64,000 bases of DNA from Calonectria ilicicola (GCA_020809705.1 CP085830.1:1736001-1800000); one strand, 5' to 3'. Numbered from the stretch's first letter, positions 44,133-56,514 are shown. The notes: a model not told the origin generated them from the sequence alone. Program-made: numbers and translations.

Positions 44133-45825
44133 GCTGTGCTTTGTTGGTGTCTTGTTTGGTCCTTGACTCAGAAGAGAGGACCGGAATGGAGGGGGTCAAG
44201 ATGGGGGGACCATTGCTCTTTTGAGCTCTTTGGATCACGGAGGCTGCGTGAGTCCGGAGTAGACCTTGCGCACACCCCACGGATAAGTATGGAGATCAGT
44301 CCCGCAGGGCGTCAAAGCCGCGCAATGCGCTGATCTCTGGAGTTGGTGACGGGGGGTCGTGGGACGTCGGGTCGGGCAATGCATGAATCGTCATGGAGGT
44401 TGCGAGCCTCAGGAGAGGGCCCCCCGACGACCGTGGCAGCTGTCACCTTCAGGGCTGCATGCGCCTGATCGAACCTTCGTAATACCGAGGGATTATCTAG
44501 GTTGGCGGGGCTCACCACTATTCGGGGTGTTAGCCCCGGGGCTTCCCAAAACGAGGAGCCGTCCTGATAACAACGTCCGCTAGCTTTCAATCTTAACTTG
44601 GGCGCCTAAAAATTGCTGCGTTCACCACCTTCATGTGCAGCCGTAATTGCTCTGGATACCATACCACACCTCACTCCCCTAGCCAGGGGTTCCGAGGCTG
44701 GGCCCCCGCATTGCGAGTGCGCCTCGACTGAGCATTCTGCCTCGTGACGTCGCATAAGTCCATGATTTCCCGCCGGGCTCTTCCCCGCGTTTAATTGCCC
44801 ACTGTCAATCACTGCTTGGCCCACGGCCTTTCCTAACTCAATCGCCGGGGATTTGAAAGGGACTCCTTACCGCGTAACGTGTGTTTCGCAAGGGTCGCCT
44901 GTCAACAGCCCCCCTCAGCCGGGCCTGTCCTGTCCTGTGGGCGCAGCGCAGTGTTGGTTGGTAGGGAGCAAGTAGCCTTTTTACACCCTTGAGAATAATT
45001 TTTCAACTGCCGGTGGTCATTGCTCGAGGGGTCCGTGAGCCCTGGACCGTCCCGAACCAAGCTCGTTAGGCTGTGTATTTTGGTAAAAAGCCAAAACACG
45101 ATGTCATGTCTGTACTTTCCAAAAGGCCAACAGCTCATACTAGAGGCTCGTACCACACAGCACACATACGCGTCAAGCTATGGCCAGTGGCAGTCGTGGG
45201 TCGCTGTATCGTTATATCCGAAACTCCCCATCCCCCATGAACAAATCGGTGCGCTAAGCCGCAAAGAAGACGGAGAACACACCCATTCGTCACTAGGCGC
45301 CGTCACCGTTCGCGCCTAGAACTTGCCCCCTTTGCCTCATTGTTGTTTCGTCGCTAACGGAGGTGAGTGGCTGCTGTACGATCAACTGCTTCATCTCTGT
45401 GTCTTTGACACATATATTTTGCTTCTGCAAACGTCTACGCCGCTTCGTGTTTCTGCTTGCCCCTCCCTACTCCGAACCGCCGGACCCTGTCGCCTCGTCC
45501 CAGCCACCTCATAGGTGTTTCGTTGCGAATAGCCTCATCGCAAGCGCCCAACCCAACGGTCCTGCATTTCTGCCAAGCGCTAAAGCCCCCCCGAATATTG
45601 CCGACTCAACCCTATCTACCGCCCAGGGACTATTGATCTTCAAGCGCCCACTTAGGTTTGCCGAGAGGACCAATCCGCGGCGTTTGTTACATTGGATCCT
45701 CGTCTGCTTAGGCCAACCTCACCCTCCACCCTTGCTATATACCCTTGCAACCGATCCTTCCAAGCCTCACCCATCCCCCCTACCACACTCAGTTCCTGCG
45801 TAGGGATACATACACAGCACCCAAA
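44133..45825. other. Divergent intergenic region between the F-box and cupin genes
   Basis: 1.7 kb without a supported gene; several frames occur but none has domains. Pyrimidine-rich sequence (about 45320-45800) and a TATA-like element at 45736 belong to the cupin promoter. Confidence 0.5.
45736..45741 (+). promoter_or_regulatory. TATA-like element of the cupin gene
   Basis: TATATA lies 90 nt before the ATG at 45826 within a pyrimidine-rich leader. The call rests on motif and spacing only. Confidence 0.45.
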
Positions 45826-46481
45826 ATGTCGTCCCTGCTACCACTCATCTCGGAGATCCTGCCGATGATTATGCCCTCTACGACCCGCATCACGCGAGCC
45901 AGCCAACTAGAGCCCGCCCATCCAACTGTGGAGGGGCCCGTGATACAGCGGGACGCCATCGTGGACAAATGCGACAAGATGTGCTCCTCAGGTGAGAAAA
46001 GCCTTGCACAGGGACTAGGCTCCCAACTCGACGCTCAAACCCAGTCGTAGGCTGTGCAGAGCCAACGCAATGACATAGATCGGTGCTAACGCTCTTAAGT
46101 CCTCACCGTACGACCACATTCATCTTCAATGATCCGGCACAATTGTGAACAAGGTAATTGATGAATTAATTGGCCAAAATACCCACTATTGAGCATTCGC
46201 CATGTTTTGTTTGAGATTTGGTACTAACATGGCATGCAGAGGCCATGATCTACGCCGTCTCTGGCAATGGCATCCTCGTAGTGAATGAGGGCCTGGAAAT
46301 GGAACTAAAGAGCCATGACATGACGGCGGGTGATTTTGCTTTCGTCCCAGCTTGGACAGAGCACCAAATACAAAACAAGACAGATCAAGATGTCGTCTGG
46401 TTGATCATCCAGGGTGGCCCGCGCCCCCTCGGGGCCGACTTGGCAGATTGGGGTGGTGGCGTGGTCAAAACGCGAAAGTAA
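45826..46481 (+). CDS. Small single-domain cupin protein
   Basis: Three exons (45826-45991, 46100-46153, 46240-46481) encode 153 aa; exon 2 is only 54 nt. The RmlC-like cupin barrel is visible: motif 1 region RPHSSSMIRHNCEQEAMIYAVSGNG and motif 2 region GDFAFVPAWTEHQIQNKTDQDVVW. Motif 1 usually reads G(X)5HXH(X)3-4E(X)6G. Here only one His (H69) and Glu pairs (E72, E74) stand near the site, with H62 further upstream, so metal binding may be altered. Related small fungal cupins are often annotated as hypothetical or as epimerase or isomerase-like proteins. Function is unknown. It is tail to tail with the hydrolase, 63 bp apart. Confidence 0.72.
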
Positions 46482-46544
46482 TGTTTTATGATGATGGGCC
46501 CACTCGTTGTCTGTGCAATGCAGCCTTGAAACAGATTACGACTA

Positions 46545-48068
46545 TCATGCTACGGACGTATCGGTCCTACAACTGGATTGTGTCAAGCTGATAACCGAGG
46601 ACAAGGCTGATGAGTCCTGAAATAACTGCGCGTGATCCAAGTGCGCAAACATTATGACTTTGAGTTTACCGTCGTCGTTAGAGACCAGATTTGCCGTGCT
46701 TTCTCCTTCATTGTCCTTGAGATACTCCCAAACCATGGGCGTTTCAACGATCAAATCTCGTTTCGCTAGGCTGACAACTGCATTTCTCTCTGTTCTCCGC
46801 CCGCCGCTCTCAGACACTAGCAATTCATCTTTCCACAGGATACCTTCCCTCCAGAAGAAATGGCGTCCCAGGCACAGTGCCACTGCCGGATCAGTGCTAG
46901 CAAAGTACCATAATAGCCACTCGTTGGCCATTTTGGGTTTTCGCCTCGTAAAGTTATAGGCAACCTGGGGGAGGTGTAGCATAATGGTCACTGGGTCGAT
47001 TAGTGTAACGGATCGGATGCGGTGGTGCAGTCCGGGGGAGTGGAGCATGTGAGCGGTCAGTACGGAGCCGTATGAGTGCGATGCTATGGCGAAATCCCTC
47101 CAACCATGGTGATCTAGGATAGCGGACATTTGATCTAGGAATTCGGCTTTGGTAGGGACTGGAGCAGTTAAACGAAATGAGATCGGCAGCATCTCGATGG
47201 CAATTATGCCTGCACTGCCTTCTTCATCATTAGCGGCCTTGGCTAAGTTTGCCAGGAAGCCGACATATGTCCAGAGCCCAATGCCGATTCCGTGGAAAAA
47301 GACGACAGGCAATCTGTCTGAGGCTGAATCGTGAGGCCGGTGCCAGTAACTCAGCTGGCAGGGTGATTGTCCACTGTCAAAGAACTCTTGAGGGCGCGGG
47401 GGGAATACCCGAGGTGCCCCGTCTCTTCGTACTCGGTAATGTTTGAAGCCATGCCACAGAAAGGCTAGATGGGTGAGCTGGTCGATGGCAAGCACAATCA
47501 TGTACCAGGCAAGACTCCGATAGGTAGATTGAACCTCGTCGAAAGTTAAACGTAGACTTTGGGCACTGCCACGACCTTGTCTTAGCTGCCGTCCCAATTT
47601 GCCTTCAATAACGGCAATCATCTCATCCAGATCCCGTGTTACATCGTCATTGCACAGGCTGCCGTTTCTCTCCTCAAAAAAGCCCCATAAGATAAAGTCC
47701 TTCACATTGTCGCGTCGGATCTCATCGATAGGCGCGCCAAGAAACCAGCCCTGCAAATACATCTCTACACTAGGCAGGGTGTCCATACATTTATGGAACA
47801 GGACCCTACGCTCAGCCGCCGACAAGGGGGTCGGATGGCAAGCATCTTGCTTGAGTCGGGTGAGGAAGGGCCGGTAAATGTACCAGAAGAAAGCCGCCTC
47901 GGCGAAAAGTGCGGCGGAGAGGAGACGGGTGACGGAAAACGAAAACGCTGAGAAGCCGTAAATGAGGAGCGAGCAGCTAAGTGCGGCGCCGTATATGAAT
48001 GGAGTTCTTTGAAGGGAAAAGATGGCCAGCCTAATGAAGATCCATTCTGGAAGTGACGTGCCAATCAT
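46545..48068 (-). CDS. Membrane-anchored alpha/beta hydrolase
   Basis: A single-exon 507-aa protein starting at ATG 48068. Residues about 20-70 contain two hydrophobic segments, suggesting an N-terminal membrane anchor. The catalytic domain starts near residue 260 with the oxyanion region VVFFHGIGIGLWTYVGFL. The nucleophile elbow is SHSYGS with Ser 332, and the general-base His is probably in FAHLDHAQLF near the C-terminus. The acid is likely an Asp in the DPVT segment or near KRDLIVE. The region before the domain (residues 70-230) is helical and specific to this fungal family. Substrate is unknown; lipase, esterase or thioesterase activity is possible. The context (63 bp from a convergent cupin) does not define a role. 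Confidence 0.82.
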   Translation of the reverse strand: MIGTSLPEWIFIRLAIFSLQRTPFIYGAALSCSLLIYGFSAFSFSVTRLLSAALFAEAAFFWYIYRPFLTRLKQDACHPTPLSAAERRVLFHKCMDTLPSVEMYLQGWFLGAPIDEIRRDNVKDFILWGFFEERNGSLCNDDVTRDLDEMIAVIEGKLGRQLRQGRGSAQSLRLTFDEVQSTYRSLAWYMIVLAIDQLTHLAFLWHGFKHYRVRRDGAPRVFPPRPQEFFDSGQSPCQLSYWHRPHDSASDRLPVVFFHGIGIGLWTYVGFLANLAKAANDEEGSAGIIAIEMLPISFRLTAPVPTKAEFLDQMSAILDHHGWRDFAIASHSYGSVLTAHMLHSPGLHHRIRSVTLIDPVTIMLHLPQVAYNFTRRKPKMANEWLLWYFASTDPAVALCLGRHFFWREGILWKDELLVSESGGRRTERNAVVSLAKRDLIVETPMVWEYLKDNEGESTANLVSNDDGKLKVIMFAHLDHAQLFQDSSALSSVISLTQSSCRTDTSVA

Positions 48069-48546
48069 GGCGGCTTTTGACCAAGGATTCGAGCAAGATT
48101 GCAGTAATTTATTGAAGCGAAATATCTCGTGAGCAACAGAAACTGCATTGAGATTTATTTAGGAAAAATGAGAGACAATGTAAGATTAGTGCAGTCCGTT
48201 GAAAGTCGGAAAATGATAATGTCGCAAGTTTTGTTGGGCCACGTCAATGCGGTCCATATCGCACGCTGCCTAAGGCTGCTCTTAGTAAGTAAGGTATGCA
48301 CACAAATGTTTGTTGCTGCGATCGTCAGCCTGACTCGCCGCGCGCCAAATTGCGCACTCTCAGTTGATTTTATTTTATTGATTAGATTAATCAATGATGG
48401 TGTCTCGTATTTGTATTTAGCTGTCTAAATCTTCTAATTCTGGCCAACGTTTGTGCCTGATCATTTAGTTCGACGTGGCAAAAACCTGACTGTTTTGACT
48501 AGTGCATAGGAGACTATTCATCAATTCGTTAATTTGGGCCACAGCC

Positions 48547-48562
48547 AAAAAAAAAAAAAAAA
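48547..48562 (+). repeat. A16 homopolymer
   Basis: Sixteen adenines in the gene-poor region upstream of the hydrolase gene (on its promoter side). Confidence 0.85.
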
Positions 48563-48760
48563 TTTAAGAATGAAAAATTATCGCCAGATTTATCGTGAGA
48601 ATAAATAACCATAACATTATATGGTGGTAAATTTCACAATGGGGTCGGTCTATGTTCTTTCACATAATTCACCAACATTTCACTCACTCACCCTAGAGTT
48701 CTTTCATTCATCACCACTTCCAATCTCTGCAAAGAATAGCCTGAAATACCAATTGATATC

Positions 48761-48811
48761 TTTTCTTCTTCCTCTTCTTCTTCTTCTTCTTTTTTTTTTT
48801 TGTTTTTTTGC
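48761..48811 (+). repeat. CTT microsatellite followed by T runs
   Basis: A polypyrimidine tract of TTC/CTT units (about 48764-48790) running into T12, a G and T7. A likely length-variable locus with possible poly(Y) structure. Confidence 0.75.
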
Positions 48812-51329
48812 AACAAGTTTATCTATTCTGACTCATCACGATAGATAAATAAACCTCATTATACGCAGTTTGTAATGAATGATTAGCATATGTGCGCAGC
48901 AGCGTCTTTGTGACTTCCTCAATTTCAGAATCTGTAACTTCTATTAGTAATCAAAATAAAAGCCAGTGATTAGCTTTGGACATAGAAATATTTCCACCCC
49001 AAATCAATAGATTCACAGCTGAAATACGCGACGGTACCTCTGGTGGAGGCCGAACTAGTTGGTGGCGTATTCGGGCAAATGTTGGGCTGGTAAGTTCCTA
49101 CGAAAGAGGCACGCGGTGAGAACACGGTTATTAACAGAAGAGAAAAATTTCACTATTATCTAGCTTAATGAGCGAGATTATAAATGGAAATGGGAGTGAT
49201 AACACAGAATTGAATCGAAAGGAGCATTCCCTGTAAAACAAACTGGATATGCCGAGGCAAGGTAGAAAGATCAGATTTTCTAAGCGAATATAGATAAAAT
49301 AAATATGTTCTCGGTCCTTTTATTTGACGTCAAAGGTGGCGGGTTCCGTCTTGGGATTACTTGCAGTAAAAATTACGCAGTGTTCGGATGGCTTTGGTTA
49401 CTGCAGTAAGCGAGAGGCGACAGATAACGGGGAACTGGTGATAAACTGGTGATACGGCTGCAGACGACTCATATTCAATTCTTGGATCGGGGGCCATAGA
49501 AACGTAGCGGGTAACCTGCGTGGCTGTCCCCTGGTGGCTAAAACCCCAAATATGAGAGCGTCCCATCTACTACCCCAACCGTTACATCTGTCAGCGCTCG
49601 GGAATGCAATATAATACCTGCGATTGACTGAGTGATACTTAAAGACACAGGGTCATATCTTCAAATCCAATACTGGCCCGCTTAGACTCGTTGCCTAGCC
49701 CCCGCTATTGCACTAAGCGGACTGGGTATAGCCAATAGTAACTTTGGTACGCAACTTATCCTGAGGCACCAATACTCATATAAGTACATCATGCAGCCTG
49801 AACCGAAGCTCATAGCCATACAATAATTAAATTTTGTGGCTTGGGTCTCGATCCTCTTACTATACTTGCGAATTTTGGTGTGTTGGTTAGGGTAAGGGCG
49901 CGAGAAATCTCTGGTGAGACATCTTTGAGCTTGCCCCCAGTACTTCTGCTTCTGCTTTGCTTCTATGGTGTGCATGGCGATTTTTTACACGTCTAATTAC
50001 AGGTAGATTTAGCGCAAAGACTACCATCTACATAGCATCAACAAATGTATGCTCAAAAACTTTGTCCATAATTCACCGAGGCTGACTTTTTGCTTTAGAA
50101 GAAATTCAGACCTCCAGGACATATAGAATCAGAAATTGAAAGAAGTATACTGTCATTAAGAGGGAAATGATGGCTTCAGATATGTGATTTAGCAAATAAA
50201 TTGAAATAGCAAGGTGGTGGTTACTGTTGGTTTCGCCAAAAAAGAATAGTAGCGATTAAGTGTCTTGGATGTCGACTTGGAATGAGTTGAAACATGGATT
50301 GATGGAAGAGACAAAACATCTCAAGAAGGCATAAGCTTTGTAGACTTCGTCAAGATCATTTACAGTGTTGAGGGTCTTCGCGTTCGTATGTAGGCAAGCT
50401 ATGGTCACGTGAAGCCACTACCGCCTCATAAGACCCCTCCTGCCCCGGCTGGTTTCCATTCCCGAGTTGACACACAACGTATTGAAAAATATAATGCGTC
50501 GCTATGGATGTATTGAAAAAGTATACCCTGATTTGACTCTGGTATATATCACCGATTAGTCGACGGTCGAGCTTCGCTACTTTAGACGCTCATGCAGTAG
50601 GCCTCCAAGATAAACTCGCGGCTATAAAAGGTCCACATTGGCATACTCTCAGTTGAGACTGACATGAAGGAGCCTTCGGACTTTCAAATACACATATACA
50701 TGTAAAACTAGAGACAATACTGTTCTGAAGAGCCAATATATGAAGCTATAGTGGCGAGCAGTGGATATGGACAGTGGTAGTATTCCAACTGTTGAGATGA
50801 TGCATAACCTTTCTGAAGTATGCTTTAGTGTCATTTTCTTGATAAAAACTAAGAATTGCACCAGGAGGTTGAGAAAGAAAGAGATGAGGCATACGACGGC
50901 ATGATAGGCCAGGTCGAGGTTGGGTGAGGTTCGACCATCAGGATGCTGATAGGTCAGTTGCGGGGGACTACTCCTCGAAGGCCCCCCCGACATAAAGGCC
51001 GGCCTCCCCTCGATCCTCCTCTTCTCATTTTCTTCCCTCCTTCATACTCTTTCTTAATTTTCATCAAAAATCTTCCACAAATCTTTTAAAACCCCAAAGT
51101 CCATCAACTTACATCTTGTATCAACCCCTAGGAAGCCCTCATATCTTGATAGACCACTTACACCCATCCCTTACTCCGATATTGGCGTCATCGCCGTCGT
51201 TGCTGCCACGAAGATCACCAAAATCAGCCAAAATATTCTTATATATTGAATCTGCATGATCAAGGATATTCTTTCCAATCTAAGAATCATTTGCATCACG
51301 AAATATTTCTTTTACCACATTGTCCCACC

Positions 51330-52140
51330 ATGCATTGCCCTGCTCCATCTCGTCGCTTGCCTGCTACCATCTCTACCCAAGACCAATGGTCTAGATGGGG
51401 ATTCCCGTACCATGAAACAAGAACCTCCTCCCATCAGACACACATAAATTTCCAATCAAACGCTCTCAACTGTCGTCCCAACGACTACTTACCTCTAACA
51501 TGGTGCCAAGATTTTGTATTGGCTGATTACATGACCGGGAAGGACGACACTGAGACCGGGTCTTTCATCGGAATGGGTGAATCTTGTGATTTAAGCCATT
51601 TGAAGGCTCGGGATTCTACTGAACTTGACTTGACACCTTGTTCCGATTATACCGGGACCAATTCAGGGGTTTGTCCCCCTTCACGCAGAGGTTCGGAGAG
51701 TATCCCATCAGGGGGGCGAGAGACTTTATCACTTGATCCCGAAGAAATAGATTTTGAAAAAGAGATTGCTATGATCGGAAGTTGGAGTAACGACGAATCA
51801 AGTCAAATTATCAGCAGTTCAGTTGACATCGTTGACTATTCTGGGACGGACCCAACAGACATTTGGTACCCATCGACTCCAGGACAAGACGGACTACCCA
51901 GCCTAGACCTGGTACCATTGTCAATTGCCTATGAGTTCTGCATGTGTTGCCAGAATGACGAAGACAAAATTAACCAGACGTGGTATATGTCCTCAAGAGC
52001 CAAGATGGATGTTCAATGTATGTGACAGCGACCTCATTCTGAGAGATTACTTTGACTTACTAACTTGAATAGTAAATACGGCTGTGGACTATATAAAACA
52101 AACAATATCCCAATGCAGCTCTACAATGAAGCAAAAATAG
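51330..52140 (+). CDS. Uncharacterised 251-aa protein
   Basis: Two exons (51330-52017 and 52073-52140) with a near-ideal 55-nt intron: donor GTATGT, branch TTACTAAC and acceptor ATAG. The first ATG in the frame is 51330; the frame also extends upstream through a TTG, which I do not use. The long pyrimidine-rich leader and the good intron argue that the gene is real. The protein is Ser/Asp/Thr-rich and acidic in its middle (DPEEIDFEKEIAMIGSWSND), with a CxxC near residue 210 (FCMCCQND) and a short C-terminal helix (TAVDYIKQTISQC). No domain is recognised. The product faces the P450 gene. Low complexity in its middle makes it hard to assign. Confidence 0.6.
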
Positions 52141-52689
52141 TTGGCCAGCATTTTGGAATGACTCTTGGATGAAAGGCAGGACCTGTTATATTTTGGCGTT
52201 CGACCCACTTTTTCTTTTTTAAACAGGAGAGGATTACCGTTATGTGCCCTGTGTATTCAATCAAACCATCTGTTCAAATTGCTTCAAATTTGGTTCATTT
52301 GATGCACTGATTTGATAGAGGGCTTAACCGCCTTCCACTAAGAATGAAACACACATTGAAATCAGGGTACCTTTGCCCGTAGGAATGAATGGCTTTGAGA
52401 ATCGAAATCTTTTTTGGAGAGCTGAATGGGTAAAATCTGATGCCGAAAGTATTCTTTAGCTTAGTTGGAAGTATGAACTACCAGAATTTCAGTCATTTGA
52501 TCAGGAATATTGCGTCGTGTATATCTCAAATACATACACGTGGCCAAATTCGGGAAGCTTTTACCTGGGCCATTCGACATCCAACTTTGGCAGCCGAGTA
52601 TCTTACAAATTTCAAAATAGCCTAAAAATAACATACAATTGGAAGCCTGTGCAGCCACTCAAAAATCCGTCTCAGTTCCAATCGCACTT
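52141..52689. other. Convergent 3' region
   Basis: AT-rich 549-bp spacer between the convergent unknown gene and the P450 gene. No gene or element is seen. Confidence 0.5.
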
Positions 52690-54353
52690 TCATCTCTTCC
52701 TTTCCTTCACCGAGACTTCAAATCCACTGGGCTTGACAAACCAATAATTAGTGGTGGCAAAGATTTTGTCTCTTGGTTTTCCGATAGGCAGCTCAAAGTC
52801 AAAATCCCGCACAAGTCGGGGGATTAGTTTGGACATTTCAAGGAAGGAAATATGTCGGCCGAGGCAGGTACGAGATCCAAGACCAAACTAAGAGTGTCGT
52901 TAGAAGTGAAAACTGTTCATCTTTCAAAAAGAAATAACTTACAGGCATCCAATGCCGGTTCATGGCCTCCAGCTGCTTTGGGTCACTGTCTATCCAACGT
53001 TCTGGTCGGAAAGTTTCCGGGTCTGGTCCGAAGATAGAAGGGTTCATATGCTCAACCCAGCAATTAACACCAACAATTTCCTATTTCCCACTCATTAGCT
53101 TATGTGTTCTTACCGAAAAGGTGTGGATAAGAGGGCAATGTTCTTACTCCTGCTGGGAAAAATTGACCGCAGATGGTTGCGCCTCCTTCTGGCACGACCC
53201 TCTCAAGCGGTAGGCCAACCGCTGGATGAAGTCTCAAAACTTCTTTCATGATGGCTTGTAGGTAAGGCATCTCCTGGGAGTCGCTATATGAGATATGCTT
53301 GCTACTTGATGTCTTGTACTGATGATTATCAACTTCCTCCCGTAGTTTCTCGGTTACTTGAGGATGTTTCAGCAGCAGATGAAGAACTGCTGAGAGACTG
53401 ATTCCAGTTGTATCAGATCCGGCAACCATATTTTGGAGACACCCAGCAATGACGTGCATGTTAGTCCACTTTTCGGGGTTTCGACGACGTCGTGCCATAA
53501 ATTTTGAGAGAAAGTCCAATGTTTGGTTATTCTCATCCTCGTCGTTTATGACCTTGGGCTTTGCCTCGTGCTCTTTCATAAGCCTATTGGTGATATCGGT
53601 AACATACATGAGGCCGGTAGGGCTTTTGCTTTGTACAAAAGTGGAGAGCTTGAGAACAACCATATGTATTCTCCAATACAGTCCGACCAGAGATGAGTAT
53701 TTGAGATAGCCCTCCAAGACACCTATAATTTTCCCGATATCAACTCCGTGGTCTAGGAAGCCCAGTCTCTCAGAGTAGGTAATCATACCAATGACGTCAA
53801 ATGCATAGCACTGAAACCAATGGCCCATGTTTACCAACGTATTGGGACTGACTGTGCATTGGTGAGCCATTTCGCGGAGGCGCTGGTCAAACAGGTCCGA
53901 ACATGTGTCCACATACTCCTCGTAAGATACAAGAGCGGACATCGAGTAGGTGCTGGCGAAGAGCCGACGGAGCTCTGCATGCTCTTTTATGTCTTCGCCA
54001 GCAAAGATGGATGGAAGATTTGGTCCAGCAAACCCTCGATACCAAGGAGATTTCGCAAATTTCGTGCCGCTTCCAGCACCGTAAATTGTTTGTGCTGCCT
54101 GGGGATGATCGAAGCTATACCGGTTGGGGCCATACCGAACTATAGGGCCGTACTTGCGATGTAGAGCGATATTATCATTCTCAAAATGGGCAAGCCATAT
54201 CCGGCGAAAATACCAGAGATTGGTAAATTTGGCGAGGAATGGGCCTGGGATGTTTCTCAGAGGAGAAAGCAAGGCTTGGTATAAACATAGTGCGACATGG
54301 ACAGCAAAGAATGCTGCTAATGGATAAATAAGTACAACTACTCCTAATGTCAT
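52690..54353 (-). CDS. Cytochrome P450 monooxygenase
   Basis: Three exons (53148-54353, 52943-53080, 52690-52887) give 513 aa. The N-terminal hydrophobic segment (LGVVVLIYPLAAFFAVHVAL) anchors it in the ER, followed by the Pro-rich hinge (LRNIPGPFLAKF). The I-helix reads VAGSDTTGIS, the K-helix ExxR is E371-R374 (KEVLR), the FxPERW-type loop is ETFRPERWID, and the heme ligand is Cys 456 in FGLGSRTCLG. Both introns lie in the C-terminal third, and the last begins at the PxxY-like segment before the heme loop. The sequence resembles the fungal trichothecene/pisatin-demethylase-like group (CYP65 and relatives) by overall pattern, but I cannot name a family or substrate. No other biosynthetic genes flank it. 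A TATA box lies at 54430-54435. Confidence 0.88.
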
Positions 54354-56514
54354 CTTCTTTTCGGAGTTAATAGATTAGAACTGGAGATGGTAGGAGCAGG
54401 TTGGTATCACGGTTGGGTTTACGGTCAACTTTATACGCCGTGAACCACCCCTAAATGACAACCGGTCCACAATACCCGAGACAGTTTTGCCTTACCATGA
54501 GAATGAGACTGCCAAGTGTTACTAGAAAGCTTCATTACTCCTGGCTAACTGAGTTCGGAATGCGGACCCCATGGCATGCTTTTCTTTGTCTGAACAAGAT
54601 ACAGTAAAATCTCATCAAAAGTTTCTGCTTCTTTTTCACCAGCTTTATTTAACCCTCCTATAATTCTTAGGATTCTATCGTAAATCCGAGTTGGATGATT
54701 CTGAGCCCGTACCGGCACATCCGCAGCTATCTCCCCATTTAGGCCTTTACCACCCCCTCAAGTGGGATGCGGCATTTGGCATGATCATCTCCTTTCTATA
54801 GTTTGCCTCAGCCTCCCAATGATGTATAAATGTGACATCTCAAACCAAATTTACTTACTACCTGCACCAGTACCCCACATTAAGATCTCGTGCCTCCAGA
54901 ACTAGCTTGGTTTAAGTTCATGGGGTCAAACCTGGGGCAAAACCTGGGGTCGGCGGATTCCCAACTCTCGGCGTCTACCAAAAATCCCGCTTAATAACGG
55001 CCTGTGGAGGCGCTTGACACTAAAAATATCTGATGGCCATCTGAGAATTGAGGGGCAGATATGTATGGGAGAGAGGTTTCTTGATAGCTGCTCGGGTATT
55101 TTGCAAGATGGGAAGTGCAGGCCAGTTTTTGTGTGTAGCTGAGGATCTTGAACAAGTTTATTGTTAATAAAAGCCTTTGCCCACATGTTCAACCACTTTC
55201 ATATTTCTGGGCAATCATTGATGTGATATTTGGTTAGGGTACACGGGGACTGAATTTGTAAGATTGATTGTATAGCACCTTCATCGTTGCTATTCTCCTC
55301 GAAAGGCCTCTTCAAAGTCTGCTGTAGTTACTACTGGTTGCCAACGGTTCTGAGTGGAGATGGCAGAACCATGGGCAGCAAGGAGAGAAAGCCAATAAAT
55401 TCGAGCAAAAAGATGATACATCTCATTTTACTAGGTTCATGCCATCATGAATTGGCACTGATCGTCGTGAAGCCTTCGGCTAGAGTCGTAGCCGAACCAT
55501 CGGAAGAGGTGGGGTACCGATGCGATGCCACCCCCAAAGCCGCTACATGCCAGAGCAGACGGCCAGAGCAGACGGCCAAAGCAAAAGGCCGCAAGCGCCT
55601 AAGGCGTCACAGCCACAAGTCTTCATCAATGGTGACCAGGTACCTGTGCGCCCAGGACAGAACTGGTTGCATATCATGTACCCAATGCATTGTCCTACCA
55701 ATAAAGCACCGTTGGTATGACGTCGTTATCTACGACAGCATCTTTTGAGGCAAGCATGTGAAACTGGCAACCTTCGCGGCCTTCAATGGTGGACATGCCC
55801 AACCCAAGGCACAACTTTTCAGTCAACCTCTGAGCTGGCGGTGTGGAGGAAGTGACTGATCGACGCTCCACATTGTCATTTTTTAATGACAACAACCTTC
55901 TTCTTTTAGTAACGCAGCGGTGAGGAAGCGACATTTATGACTAGACTATGGGGTGTGGATGGTGGGGGTTTTAGTCGCAACAAGTGACCAGGTGGTGCAT
56001 ACCGACGGAGTCCTGCCTGTCGCGGTTGCATGCCATGAGGTTAAAATACCAAAAGGTCCACGCCGTCAAGATGGGTTTTCCCCGTGTGCTCTGCACGCAA
56101 TCGTAGGAATGCTGGGCGACCCGCACTCTGGTTGGGTCAAAAATAAGTGGCCGTTGGTGTTAGTGCATCCAATAATCACTCGTCTGCACATGGTTGAGCA
56201 TGGTCCGACGCCAGCATTCACAAGGGCGAGAAAAAAAAAAAAGCTCACGTCATATGCTCTAGAGAGTCAAGCCATCATGGATGCTCCTTTTCATTATTCT
56301 TGATGCGCAAATATCCCAGAAACATCATTGCTCATGTTGAAATTTTAACAATCTCAAAATCTCTCACCCATTTTCTCCCACTCGCTCTGTTTGTTAAAAT
56401 TTAGATTGAGGCCGCCCACAAAAGCAATTGTCACCCATTGACACTCACTCGACGCCACCCGAAATCCCTGCAGGATAAGACGACAGGACGGCTGGCACGC
56501 GACAAAAGGTCCAA
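54354..56514. other. 2.2-kb gene-poor region
   Basis: No gene is supported. It contains the P450 promoter (TATAAA on the minus strand at 54430-54435) and a repeat-like CAGAGCAGACGGC unit near 55552-55574 occurring twice. Confidence 0.5.
54430..54435 (-). promoter_or_regulatory. TATA box of the P450 gene
   Basis: TATAAA on the minus strand, about 80 nt upstream of the ATG at 54353. The call rests on motif and spacing only. Confidence 0.5.

Larger units (their letters stand above)
48069..51329. other. 3.3-kb AT-rich gene-poor region
   Basis: No gene is supported. It contains A16 (48547-48562), a CTT-rich tract with T runs (48761-48811), a perfect TGACGTCA palindrome (49325-49332) and a TATA box TATAAAAG at 50623-50630 with no gene directly after it. 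The last 330 bp before 51330 is pyrimidine-rich and fits a long leader of the next gene. Confidence 0.55.

Noticed and set aside
50649..50993. 114-codon minus-strand frame with hydrophobic stretches
   Set aside because: It has no recognisable family and overlaps the TATA-containing upstream region of the next plus-strand gene; probably non-coding.
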